Under the pieces are notes generated by a model, which saw only the letters and a program-made list of their open reading frames with translations, ran no database searches and was not told where the DNA came from. Shown in pieces: positions 1-6,255 of a stretch of DNA of 15,292 nucleotides. Source of the DNA: Deltaproteobacteria bacterium UBA5756 (GTDB taxonomy: Bacteria > Desulfobacterota > Syntrophorhabdia > Syntrophorhabdales > Syntrophorhabdaceae); assembly GCA_002418985.1 (NCBI GenBank), contig DIFE01000033.1, positions 1-15,292 on the forward strand, given 5' to 3'. Each line of letters starts with the position of its first letter. Position 1 is the stretch's first letter. The position numbers and the translations under genes were made by a program.

Positions 1-13
1 TAATTATGAGACA

Positions 14-853
14 CTACACTAGATAAACGACCCTCGTCTTCCCGCATCCCTGCGCGAAAGCCCGTGGAGCCTCCCCCTCTCGCTCGCCGTGCGAGCTAGA
101 TAGTGTCCGCCCTAAAACAGGGGTTTCCGGACGGACACTAACTAAATTTGCGTCAAATTGGATTCCGCTTCTGACGGTTTCTTCAACAAGGCCAAGAGCG
201 ACTGTCAGTCCATTTTTTATAAGCCTTTCATTGCTGATCGCAATGTCAATCATTGTCTTGAATTGGGATAAATTGATTTCCGCCGTATCATCAAAACCTA
301 TGTTATATTTCCTTAAGAGGTCCCCAATCCGGTCTTGACCTTCCATCTCTTTCGTCACAGAGCAGAGCATTTCCAACCTGTCGACTCCCAAAAAACTGAA
401 AGGCCAGCAATCAGGTCGGCTGGCAAGCAACATATATTTTTCGCGATTGCGCTTGGCGACGAAAGGTAAATTTTCCTCCGCCCATACTCCCCACGGTTTT
501 TGAAAACCTCTGATCAATTTCTTGAGCCTGATGCATACCTTGCCGATCTCAATCGCTTTTTCTGCGAAACTCTTGTTTGCCCTATTTATCAACTGGTTGG
601 CATCGGCAGATAGTCCCATTACAAGCGTAATACCTTCGGAGATAAAATCTTCTATGGGAACTTCATTGTTCTTGTCGGGATTCTCTATTTGCTGGAACCA
701 GGTTTGAATGACCCTCTCATCCTCCTCATCGAAAACTGGTAGTAAGGAAAGTTCTGTAACGGAACTGCTGTCTTCCCCGGTATACTGCATATGTTCCATT
801 GGGGGAATTACCGAGTTTTTGTAAGGTTCATTACCAGTATTTGGAATATTCAT
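14..853 (-). CDS. DUF3102-like hypothetical protein, C-terminus probably altered
   Basis: This encodes a soluble protein of 279 residues without signal peptide or membrane segments. I chose the ATG at 853 because AAGGAG lies 7 bases upstream (861-866); the longer open frame to 907 would run back through an intrinsic terminator. Residues about 97-145 (from KSFAEKAIEIG to REKYMLLAS, with PWGVWAEENLPF in the middle) resemble the DUF3102 module found in phage and island proteins, a helical segment of unknown function sometimes linked to DNA-binding or ParB-like proteins. The first 95 residues are acidic and unrecognised. The last 42 residues, from the 40-bp repeat onward, are encoded by repeat and GC-rich flanking DNA and read like run-through rather than native sequence, so the native protein probably ended near residue 237 or continued differently. 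The gene is more AT-rich than the housekeeping genes, consistent with an island. Its function is unknown. Confidence 0.6.
   Translation of the reverse strand: MNIPNTGNEPYKNSVIPPMEHMQYTGEDSSSVTELSLLPVFDEEDERVIQTWFQQIENPDKNNEVPIEDFISEGITLVMGLSADANQLINRANKSFAEKAIEIGKVCIRLKKLIRGFQKPWGVWAEENLPFVAKRNREKYMLLASRPDCWPFSFLGVDRLEMLCSVTKEMEGQDRIGDLLRKYNIGFDDTAEINLSQFKTMIDIAISNERLIKNGLTVALGLVEETVRSGIQFDANLVSVRPETPVLGRTLSSSHGEREGEAPRAFAQGCGKTRVVYLV
101..140. repeat. 40-bp palindromic element with 12-bp terminal inverted repeats
   Basis: The left arm TAGTGTCCGCCC (101-112) and the right arm GGACGGACACTA (129-140) are inverted copies differing at one position, separated by 16 bases. The two ends look like facing termini of an insertion sequence with almost everything between them lost, or a very small MITE- or REP-like element. 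It lies in the 3' end of the DUF3102-like gene and supplies part of its C-terminal codons. A related inverted-repeat end (GAGACACTA, 8-16) and a direct repeat CTAGATA (19-25 and 96-102) lie just to the left, so several element ends may be stacked here. The family is not identified. Confidence 0.6.
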
Positions 854-892
854 AATAAATCTCCTTTTTTTAAATAATGATGGCGTTACGTG

Positions 893-930
893 AAATAAAA
901 AGGCCAAACTCTCGCCTGAGAGCTGGCCTT
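893..930 (-). terminator. Intrinsic terminator or attenuator in the leader of the DUF3102-like gene
   Basis: On the minus strand a stem AAGGCCA/TGGCCTT (924-930 with 900-906) continues after a small bulge into CTCTC/GAGAG (918-922 with 909-913) with a 4-base loop, and is followed at once by TTTTTATTT. This is a good rho-independent terminator. It lies about 40 bases upstream of the ATG at 853 and 28 bases downstream of the minigene stop. It either ends transcription from the peptidase gene upstream or acts as a conditional attenuator for the DUF3102-like gene. Confidence 0.75.
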
Positions 931-957
931 ACCCTTTTTCCGCGAACCTGTTGCTTC

Positions 958-984
958 TCAACGTACAATCATAGGATCACCTCC
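958..984 (-). promoter_or_regulatory. Leader minigene (Met-Ile-Val-Arg-stop) with an 11-base Shine-Dalgarno match
   Basis: The minus strand reads GGAGGTGATCC (984-974), an uninterrupted 11-base complement of the conserved 3' end of bacterial 16S rRNA. ATG begins at 972, 7 bases after GGAGG, and the frame is ATG ATT GTA CGT TGA, stopping at 958. No longer frame starts there. The terminator at 893-930 follows. Strong SD, tiny ORF and terminator together resemble a translated attenuation leader or a phage-type minigene. Translation is not shown by sequence alone; the SD match could also be a chance remnant. Confidence 0.45.
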
Positions 985-1147
985 GTCCGATAAAATTTAA
1001 TTTGAAATTTTTGAAATTGTAATTGGTGGCTTTTGTGATGCTGGTCTAAAGGTTAAGCTTATCCATCAAGATGTTGAAACGCAAAATGCGCATAGAGACA
1101 TGGGAAGTTCAGGGTGTTATCTTTTTTTAAAGGATAATATCATCGTC

Positions 1148-1870
1148 TCATTTTCCATAGATACGCCGGGACCATTTGGTCATCTTCAGAACTTGCGGGA
1201 CGTTGAAGTCTTCTCGCATATTGAAAAAAACTTCCTCGTTTCCATCAGTGGTAATTTCGCCCTTGGATATCAGCATTTCCGCTATAGCCTTGAGCGCGTT
1301 CCATATAGCGGGGATTCTCAGCATTTCCAGGGTCCATTGTGCGGTCATGCCTAATATCCGGTCCTTCGAAAAATAGGGTCGTGACAGGATACTGGCTATC
1401 CGATCGGCCCGGCACAGGTCGGTGCCTTCCTCGTAATATTCTTCGTCTATCATTAATTCGTCATAAAAATAGTCCCAAAGTGTTTCATATTCTGGGCCTT
1501 CCATGATCATCAAGGAGCCGTAACCCGCAAGTAATTCTAGGAGCAAGCAATAACCCTGCGCTCTCTGTATTTGCCCCGGCATCTGTTCAAGAAGAAGTTC
1601 GGTATATGGCCGTTCGCATCTCATTCGCCCGTTGTATACTTTATCTGGTATAATTGACAGGAGTTGAACGTGGGAAAACTCAAGGTCTGTGAACATTCTC
1701 GCCACAAGATGGCCGGCTTCGTGGTATGCGGTCTCTTTCATTAGGTCGCGAAAAAACTTTAGATCTGCAAAGCTCGGTTCGGCGTAATTCACGTCATATT
1801 TTATTTCCGATTCACGATACCAATTTTCCATGACTCTGTGTTCAACGTCAGTCGATTCGGTGTTTAGCAT
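1148..1870 (-). CDS. Stand-alone M41-type (FtsH protease-like) zinc metallopeptidase
   Basis: This encodes a cytoplasmic protein of 240 residues with the motif AYHEAGH at residues 48-54, the zinc-binding HEXXH form typical of peptidase family M41, the protease half of FtsH. A plausible third ligand is Asp151 in GTDLCRADRIAS, which matches the position of the NDL...A segment after the helical GG(R)AAE region of FtsH; here that region is LLAGYGSLM (114-122). There is no AAA+ ATPase domain and no membrane anchor, so this is not FtsH itself. It could be a degradative enzyme recruited by another ATPase, a regulatory peptidase like those found in mobile elements, or an inactive relative. ATG 1870 is preceded by AAGGAGG at good spacing. 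The next gene on the strand is the DUF3102-like gene, but a 295-bp gap with its own leader and terminator separates them. Substrate and role are unknown. Confidence 0.65.
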   Translation of the reverse strand: MLNTESTDVEHRVMENWYRESEIKYDVNYAEPSFADLKFFRDLMKETAYHEAGHLVARMFTDLEFSHVQLLSIIPDKVYNGRMRCERPYTELLLEQMPGQIQRAQGYCLLLELLAGYGSLMIMEGPEYETLWDYFYDELMIDEEYYEEGTDLCRADRIASILSRPYFSKDRILGMTAQWTLEMLRIPAIWNALKAIAEMLISKGEITTDGNEEVFFNMREDFNVPQVLKMTKWSRRIYGK

Positions 1871-2380
1871 TTCCTGTTTCCTCCTTTTGAATCTTCATGT
1901 ACTGTAAAAGGGTGCATATAAAAGCGGGCTGGCGAAAACCCGGCCGTACTCATACCCATTTGAACCTCATTGGTGTTAAGGTCAATGTTCGACAAAACTG
2001 TTTTCTAAGATTTAGAAAATTAAATCGATATTTTGTTATTAGGCCTGTCCAGAAAGGACATAACCCCAAAACGGGGCAAGCACTTTAAGGTAAGATCGTT
2101 AAAGCGAATTATTGAGTGAGGGCGGAGCGGCTTTCATTGCGTGAACTATCATTATGATTTTGCCGAAGTGAACCACATATATCTTAATAGACAAGTCCTT
2201 GGATTCGACGAGCATATATTCTTGCCAAAAATTTGCCAAAATCTTCTAAAGCTATAAGTAAAAACGATCAATCAAGGTGAACCATCGGCAAAAGGTGTTT
2301 GGTGTAAATATTGAATATTTAAAGTACGTTATTTACTTACCGTTACCTGTGCATACTCGCTTTGCATTAGCAGCTCCCTA
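1871..2380. other. Gene-free repeat-rich stretch next to the tRNA-Gln attachment scar
   Basis: I see no convincing gene in these 510 bases; the short plus-strand frame 1897-2088 lacks a ribosome binding site and a recognisable product. The stretch holds a 19-bp palindrome (2001-2019), two small adjacent hairpins (TGTCC/GGACA at 2046-2060, CCCC/GGGG at 2064-2076), a direct repeat TTGCCAAAA with an 11-bp period (2222-2230, 2233-2241), a 17-bp palindrome TAAATATTGAATATTTA (2305-2321), and inverted copies GTAAATA/TATTTAC (2304-2310, 2330-2336). Such short repeats next to an att core would fit integrase or excisionase arm sites and regulatory sites of an integrated element. That reading is inference. 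Confidence 0.5.
2001..2019. promoter_or_regulatory. 19-bp perfect palindrome, candidate operator upstream of the M41-like gene
   Basis: TTTTCTAA (2001-2008) and TTAGAAAA (2012-2019) are perfect inverted copies around a 3-base centre. It lies about 130 bp upstream of the M41-like start, where a phage-type repressor could act. No T-run or protein gene accounts for it. I cannot point to a convincing -10/-35 pair around it. Confidence 0.35.
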
Positions 2381-2424
2381 CTCTGACTCCGTGAATCGAG
2401 GTTCAAATCCTCGTCTCCCAGCCA
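2381..2424 (+). other. 3' half of a tRNA-Gln gene: probable attachment-site scar of an integrated element
   Basis: From the anticodon loop CTCTGAC (2381-2387) onward this is tRNA sequence: 3' anticodon stem TCCGT, variable loop, perfect T-arm CGAGG-TTCAAAT-CCTCG (2396-2412), 3' acceptor strand TCTCCCA (2414-2420), discriminator G and encoded CCA (2422-2424). The matching 5' half is missing: no TGGGAGA acceptor strand or D-arm lies upstream, and the 5' anticodon strand does not pair beyond one or two bases. The U-A first pair implied by ...CCCA plus G73 is typical of tRNA-Gln. Sequence identity starting in the anticodon loop and ending at CCA is the classical crossover for tyrosine-recombinase elements. 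The plus orientation places the element to the left. The original tRNA could be the UUG or CUG isoacceptor. Confidence 0.75.
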
Positions 2425-2432
2425 AATCAGTG

Positions 2433-2463
2433 AAGGGGTCGCACGATAGCGCGACCCCTTTTC
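2433..2463 (+). terminator. Intrinsic terminator of the tRNA-Gln transcription unit
   Basis: AAGGGGTCGC (2433-2442) and GCGACCCCTT (2451-2460) form a 10-bp perfect stem with an 8-base loop, followed by TTCC, so the stem end plus tail reads CCCCTTTT. It begins 9 bases after the CCA end of the tRNA fragment, so it is most simply the original host terminator of that tRNA gene, left in place after integration upstream. Confidence 0.75.
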
Positions 2464-2888
2464 CATTGCCTGAAATCCCCACTGCAAATATCAAGTAGAA
2501 TACCGTTCAGGGTTTTATTTATGGCTTCAAGGGCTTTGACCTTGCGGGATGAAGCAGGGAGAGCATAATTCGGGAGCCTCTCGATGGACTGGAGCCTGAC
2601 AGTCGGGAGCTAGTGGCGGGTGTTTTTGTCACGATAGGACGAAATATCAGGAATCCTCATCAATCACAGAAAGCCCATGACGGCTGATATTAGCCGGGTT
2701 ATGGGTATATCAGGGATCGGCGAGAAAGCCTCGGTAGTTGAAGGTATGATATAATGAAGACTATGTACAATAGTATCTTCGATATTTTCCGTGTCTTAAG
2801 AGACAAAGTGTGTCCCTTGGGAAAGGAAACCGAATTAAGCGATCCTTTATTCCCCTGAAGTTAGTAAGCATCAAAGGGAGGGATTGTG
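2464..2888. other. Intergenic stretch without a recognisable gene
   Basis: No frame here has a convincing start, length or product; the minus-strand frame 2761-3195 looks like chance and runs antisense to the lipoprotein remnant. Visible structure: a hairpin CCCAT-CGGCT/AGCCG-ATGGG (2674-2705) and a 12-bp direct repeat ATATCAGG(A/G)ATC (2644-2655, 2707-2718) with one mismatch. A short palindrome TGTCT-TAAG-AGACA lies in the leader just after 2790. The stretch may be decayed coding DNA at the island border. Confidence 0.4.
2747..2755 (+). promoter_or_regulatory. Candidate extended -10 promoter upstream of the lipoprotein remnant
   Basis: TGATATAAT gives a consensus TATAAT (2750-2755) with the extended -10 TG at the right distance. 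No good -35 box lies 17 bases upstream, which extended -10 promoters tolerate. Transcription would begin near 2762 and leave a leader of about 125 bases before the ATG at 2889. Confidence 0.35.
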
Positions 2889-3069
2889 ATGAGACATTTA
2901 TTATGGATAGTTGTATTAATACTCCTATTGGGCGGTTGATCCGCACTCTAAAGTCTGGGTTAAGCCGGGTGCTACCCAGCAAGACTATATCGGTACGCTC
3001 TTTGCGTAGTTCGAAGCTGACATGAAAAGCATGAGGGAAGGTCTGCTTTCGGCTGAGAAGCAAATCTGA
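2889..3069 (+). pseudogene. Decayed small lipoprotein gene
   Basis: ATG 2889 is preceded by AAGGGAGGG and opens a perfect lipoprotein signal peptide, MRHLLWIVVLILLLGG, which stops with TGA (2937-2939) exactly where the lipobox cysteine belongs. A second stop (TAA, 2949-2951) follows in the same frame. Shifting the frame by one base gives VWVKPGATQQDYIGTLFA, a TAG at 3007-3009, then FEADMKSMREGLLSAEKQI ending at TGA 3067-3069. The WVKPGATQQD phrase just after a lipidated cysteine is a familiar start of small proteobacterial outer-membrane lipoproteins. The simplest reading is three lesions: TGC to TGA at the lipobox, one inserted base near 2949-2950, and a nonsense change at 3007. The intact product would have been about 60 residues, of unknown role. 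Selenocysteine is unlikely because the same frame closes again four codons later. Confidence 0.6.
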
Positions 3070-3195
3070 AGTGGAGCGGCGAATTAAGGGGGAGCAGTGT
3101 GAATGATACCCCCCTCTTTGGGATTCTCCTTTGATTATCAGGTTATTCCGCACTATCGTGATAGGAGCGGATAGCCGCCTGGGATCAAGGTTCAT

Positions 3196-3215
3196 GGAAG
3201 GCCTTTCGGCCCTCC
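3196..3215 (-). terminator. GNRA-capped hairpin downstream of the acyl-CoA ligase gene
   Basis: On the minus strand GGAGGGCC-GAAA-GGCCTTCC forms an 8-bp stem with one G-U pair and a GAAA tetraloop closed by C-G. On the plus strand the same position would be an A-C mismatch, so the structure favours minus-strand RNA. It starts about 55 bases after the ligase stop. No U-run follows, so it is more a 3' end-protecting or rho-assisted hairpin than a classical intrinsic terminator. Confidence 0.4.
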
Positions 3216-3269
3216 GATAATATCTTCCGGCAAACGCAGCCGGTCGACCGTACCGTGGAGAACACGCGC

Positions 3270-4841
3270 CTATCGGCTGGCCGCAGTGCCGGGCCCCTTT
3301 TCTTCCCCATTGTTCGTCAGAGCGTACTTTCGTATTTTGTCGGATGCGGTCTTGGGAAGGGAATCCATGAATTCGATGTACCGGGGCATCTTGTATTTGG
3401 CCAGTTTATCTCTGAGAAAGTGGAGAACATCGTCGGCATCGACATTTTGGCCATCTTTGAGCACGATAAAAGCCTTGCCTACCTCGCCCCATTTTTCATC
3501 TGGCACACCGACCACGGCGGCGTCCGCCACATTCGGATGGGCGAGGAGCAGTTTCTCGATCTCGGCGGGATAGACGTTTTCACCCCCGCTTATGTACATA
3601 TCCTTCTTCCTGTCCATAATGTATACGAACCCCTCCCCGTCCATGCGTGCAATGTCCCCCGTGTGCAGCCATCCGTCCCTGATAACCTCGTCTGTCAGGT
3701 CCTGACGTTGCCAGTAACCGCTCATAACAATGGGACCCTTGACAATTACTTCGCCGCTGGTTCCCGGGCGTACGGGGTTGCCGTTGTCATCGACGATTTT
3801 GACCTTGCCGTGAAAGATGGGATGGCCGACGGACCCGATCCTTTCGCGCGCCTCCTCGCCTGGCAGCCAGAAGATGGTGGAGGCCTCGGTTAATCCGTAT
3901 ATCTGTGAGACTACAAGGCCCTTATCAGCGAGGGATTGAAGGAGATGGGCGGAGACCCGCTCGCCGCCTGTAAAGCAACAGCGTACGGAAGTGAGGTCGT
4001 ATTGGCCGAGGTTGCACTCGTTAAGAATAAACTGATAAACCGTTGCCGGGAGTTCCATCACCGTGACCTGATATTTCTGCGCGGTTTCCAGGATCTCCAT
4101 GGGGCGAAACCGCCTTTTTACGATGATGGTCCCTCCCTTGTAGAGGACGGGTGCAGAATCGACGATCAATCCCCCCGAATGGAACATCGGCCGGGTCACG
4201 ATCATCCGGTCCCTGGTGGTGAGGTCGAAGAAAATGTCGGCATTGAGCACGTTGAAGAAGGTCTTTCTGTGTGAAAGGACAGCCCCCTTGGGCTGTCCGG
4301 TAGTCCCCGACGTGTACATAATGATGTGCGGATCGGTATCGCCGGCCCTTTCCTCGACCTCGAGTTCCTGATTGCTCATCGAGGCAAGCAGAGCTTCATA
4401 GCCGCAAGCCCACGCGGGGGCCGGGTTTTCGACTCTGTATGGCGAGCAGTGTATACAGCATTCCAGCGGCGCCTCCCGGCGCACCTCAATGACGTTCTCG
4501 GTGAATTCCCCCTCAAAGATCATCACCTTTGCTCCGCTGTCGCGCAGGATGAAACCCATCTCAGGTACGGCAAGTCGCCAGTTGATGGGGACGATTATGG
4601 CCCCCATCTTGGCGAGAGAGAAAAAAACCTCGATGTATTCACGGCAGTTATGAAGCAGCACGGCCACCCGATCGCCCTTTTTCACACCGAGACCCATAAG
4701 AGCGCGGGCCAGCTTGTTGATTCGGTGGTCCAACTCCCGGTAGGAGCAGGGAACGTCATCGGCTATGATCGCGGTCGCATTCGGCCTGATCGCACTCCAT
4801 TGTTGTATCCAGTCGCCAATATTGACAAGTCTTTCACTCAT
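3270..4841 (-). CDS. Acyl-CoA synthetase (AMP-forming fatty or carboxylic acid-CoA ligase)
   Basis: This encodes a 523-residue member of the ANL adenylate-forming superfamily, which activates a carboxylic acid with ATP to an acyl-AMP and then transfers it to CoA. The phosphate-binding loop YTSGTTGQPKG is at residues 176-186, the A5 motif YGLTEAS at 315-321, HTGD at 393-396, the hinge segment DRKKDMYISGGENVYPAEIE at 410-429, and the C-terminal catalytic lysine region LPKTASDKIRK at 495-505, with Lys502 the likely adenylation lysine (Asp replaces the usual Gly before it). Length is normal for medium- or long-chain fatty acid ligases, but sequence alone does not fix the substrate. ATG 4841 follows AGAGGA at 8-9 bases. 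The transporter gene lies 72 bp upstream on the same strand, suggesting co-transcription and import plus activation of the same acid. It is cytoplasmic or membrane-associated. Confidence 0.9.
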   Translation of the reverse strand: MSERLVNIGDWIQQWSAIRPNATAIIADDVPCSYRELDHRINKLARALMGLGVKKGDRVAVLLHNCREYIEVFFSLAKMGAIIVPINWRLAVPEMGFILRDSGAKVMIFEGEFTENVIEVRREAPLECCIHCSPYRVENPAPAWACGYEALLASMSNQELEVEERAGDTDPHIIMYTSGTTGQPKGAVLSHRKTFFNVLNADIFFDLTTRDRMIVTRPMFHSGGLIVDSAPVLYKGGTIIVKRRFRPMEILETAQKYQVTVMELPATVYQFILNECNLGQYDLTSVRCCFTGGERVSAHLLQSLADKGLVVSQIYGLTEASTIFWLPGEEARERIGSVGHPIFHGKVKIVDDNGNPVRPGTSGEVIVKGPIVMSGYWQRQDLTDEVIRDGWLHTGDIARMDGEGFVYIMDRKKDMYISGGENVYPAEIEKLLLAHPNVADAAVVGVPDEKWGEVGKAFIVLKDGQNVDADDVLHFLRDKLAKYKMPRYIEFMDSLPKTASDKIRKYALTNNGEEKGPGTAASR

Positions 4842-4913
4842 TCTGGTTGTCCTCTGATCAGTAAACTTATTTTAAACCCGACACCTGATGCAACGAATGG
4901 CAACGTCGATCAT

Positions 4914-6161
4914 TCAGGCTGTCTTTTCGACCCCCGCCGCAAGGGCAATGCCCATAGCCATGAAGATAACACAGGAAATAAAAGCATACCTGTACGATCC
5001 TGTCAGATCGAAAACTGAACCCGCCAGCAGCGGCCCCACGGAACCGCCGATGGTCGAACCCAGGAGCAATATGCCGAAGAGGGAACCCATGGACCGGGTG
5101 CCGAAGAACTCCGCCGTGGCCAGGGAAAAAATCGAAGCGAGGCCTCCGTACCCGAACCCGAAAGCCAGCACGAATATCCACAATATCCGGGGTGAACTGC
5201 CGATAATCGGCAGGAGCATGGACGCGGCCTGGCTGGACAATATTATCACGATGGAGCGTCTTACCCCCCACTGTTCCGTAAGGACACCAAGAGAAAGGCG
5301 GCCGAGGATACTCATGGCGCCGACGGAGCCCAGCATGGCGGCGGCAGTGGTTGTCTTTATACCAAGGTCCGTGGCGTAAGGGACAAAATGGGAGAGGCAG
5401 ACCGCCAGCCCGATCGTCCACAGGCCGTGTATGGCAAACAGAAACCACAGGTTCCTGGTGTGTATGGCCTCGGACACGGACATCGAGGGGACAAACTCTC
5501 CCGGATAGGTTGTACCGGATCCATTTTCATGCCCGTGCCCGGCAGATGCACGAAGCGGTTCGAGCCCCATCTCTTCCGGTCTGCCCCGCATGATGAGCGC
5601 CGCGAAGACGTAAACAGTCAATGCGATCAGACCCACTACGAATATGGCTGTCCTCCACCCGTATGATTGGATAAGATGTTCGGAAAGGGGAGAAAAGACG
5701 AGCGTTCCCAGGCCTATGCCGGAAACTATCGTACCCATGGCCATGCCCTTCCTGTGAACGAACCATTTTGAAACGGTGGCTGCCGTCGGAGAGTAGCACG
5801 TGCCCACTCCGATAGCGACCATGATGCCCCAGGTTATGAACAGGAATTCCATTTTATGGCAGAAGGCAGTCAGGAAAGCGCCTGCGGCCATGATTACGCC
5901 ACCGGCGGCCAAAACCCTGCGGGGACCGTATCTGTCCGTAAGCCACCCCATGACTATGGAAACGAGACCGTACGTGATGAAGGCCAGGGAAAAGACGGCA
6001 GATAAGGCGGCCCTCGAGCTGGCCCACTCCCGTATCCACGACTTGAAGAACACGCTGAATGAATAAAGGATGCCGAAACCCGTACAGGTTACGCATGTAG
6101 ACGCCATCACTATGACCCAGCCGTAGAATATCTTTCGCGTTCCCACGATCGGAACTTTCAC
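4914..6161 (-). CDS. MFS transporter of the oxalate/formate antiporter (OFA/MCT-like) type
   Basis: This encodes a 415-residue inner-membrane carrier with about 12 predicted hydrophobic segments in two halves, split by a hydrophilic loop at about residues 198-235. The N-terminus FYGWVIV directly before TM1 is characteristic of the OFA/monocarboxylate-carrier branch, and GWLTDRYGPRR (72-82) is the MFS loop 2-3 signature. Family members move small mono- or dicarboxylates by antiport or proton symport. The start is GTG 6161: a TGA stop lies directly before it in frame, and GAGG sits 6 bases upstream. The acyl-CoA ligase follows 72 bp downstream, so the cargo may be the ligase's acid substrate (inference). 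The secreted peptidase gene ends 94 bp upstream; a weak TATAAC sits near 6173-6178 but I cannot define a promoter there with confidence. Confidence 0.88.
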   Translation of the reverse strand: MKVPIVGTRKIFYGWVIVMASTCVTCTGFGILYSFSVFFKSWIREWASSRAALSAVFSLAFITYGLVSIVMGWLTDRYGPRRVLAAGGVIMAAGAFLTAFCHKMEFLFITWGIMVAIGVGTCYSPTAATVSKWFVHRKGMAMGTIVSGIGLGTLVFSPLSEHLIQSYGWRTAIFVVGLIALTVYVFAALIMRGRPEEMGLEPLRASAGHGHENGSGTTYPGEFVPSMSVSEAIHTRNLWFLFAIHGLWTIGLAVCLSHFVPYATDLGIKTTTAAAMLGSVGAMSILGRLSLGVLTEQWGVRRSIVIILSSQAASMLLPIIGSSPRILWIFVLAFGFGYGGLASIFSLATAEFFGTRSMGSLFGILLLGSTIGGSVGPLLAGSVFDLTGSYRYAFISCVIFMAMGIALAAGVEKTA

Positions 6162-6255
6162 TCAAAACCTCAGTTATAGTAAATGGAAGCTGTCGCCAAG
6201 ATGAGGCTATATTGATTCTCGCAGGCAAAGCCCCGAAGCGCGTTACGCCATGCCG

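Noticed and set aside
854..907. N-terminal extension of the DUF3102-like protein to 907
   Set aside because: The extra codons come from the terminator hairpin and its U-run; ATG 853 has a strong SD.
2937..2939. Selenocysteine at the lipobox of the small lipoprotein
   Set aside because: The same frame meets TAA at 2949 and the recognisable remainder is in another frame, so decay is the simpler explanation.
2761..3195. A 144-codon minus-strand frame in the gene-poor stretch
   Set aside because: No SD, no domain, arginine- and serine-rich composition typical of chance frames, and it is antisense to the lipoprotein remnant, which is better supported.
3255..5379. Several plus-strand frames of 95 to 230 codons opposite the acyl-CoA ligase and transporter
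   Set aside because: They lie antisense to genes with complete family motifs and have no motifs of their own.
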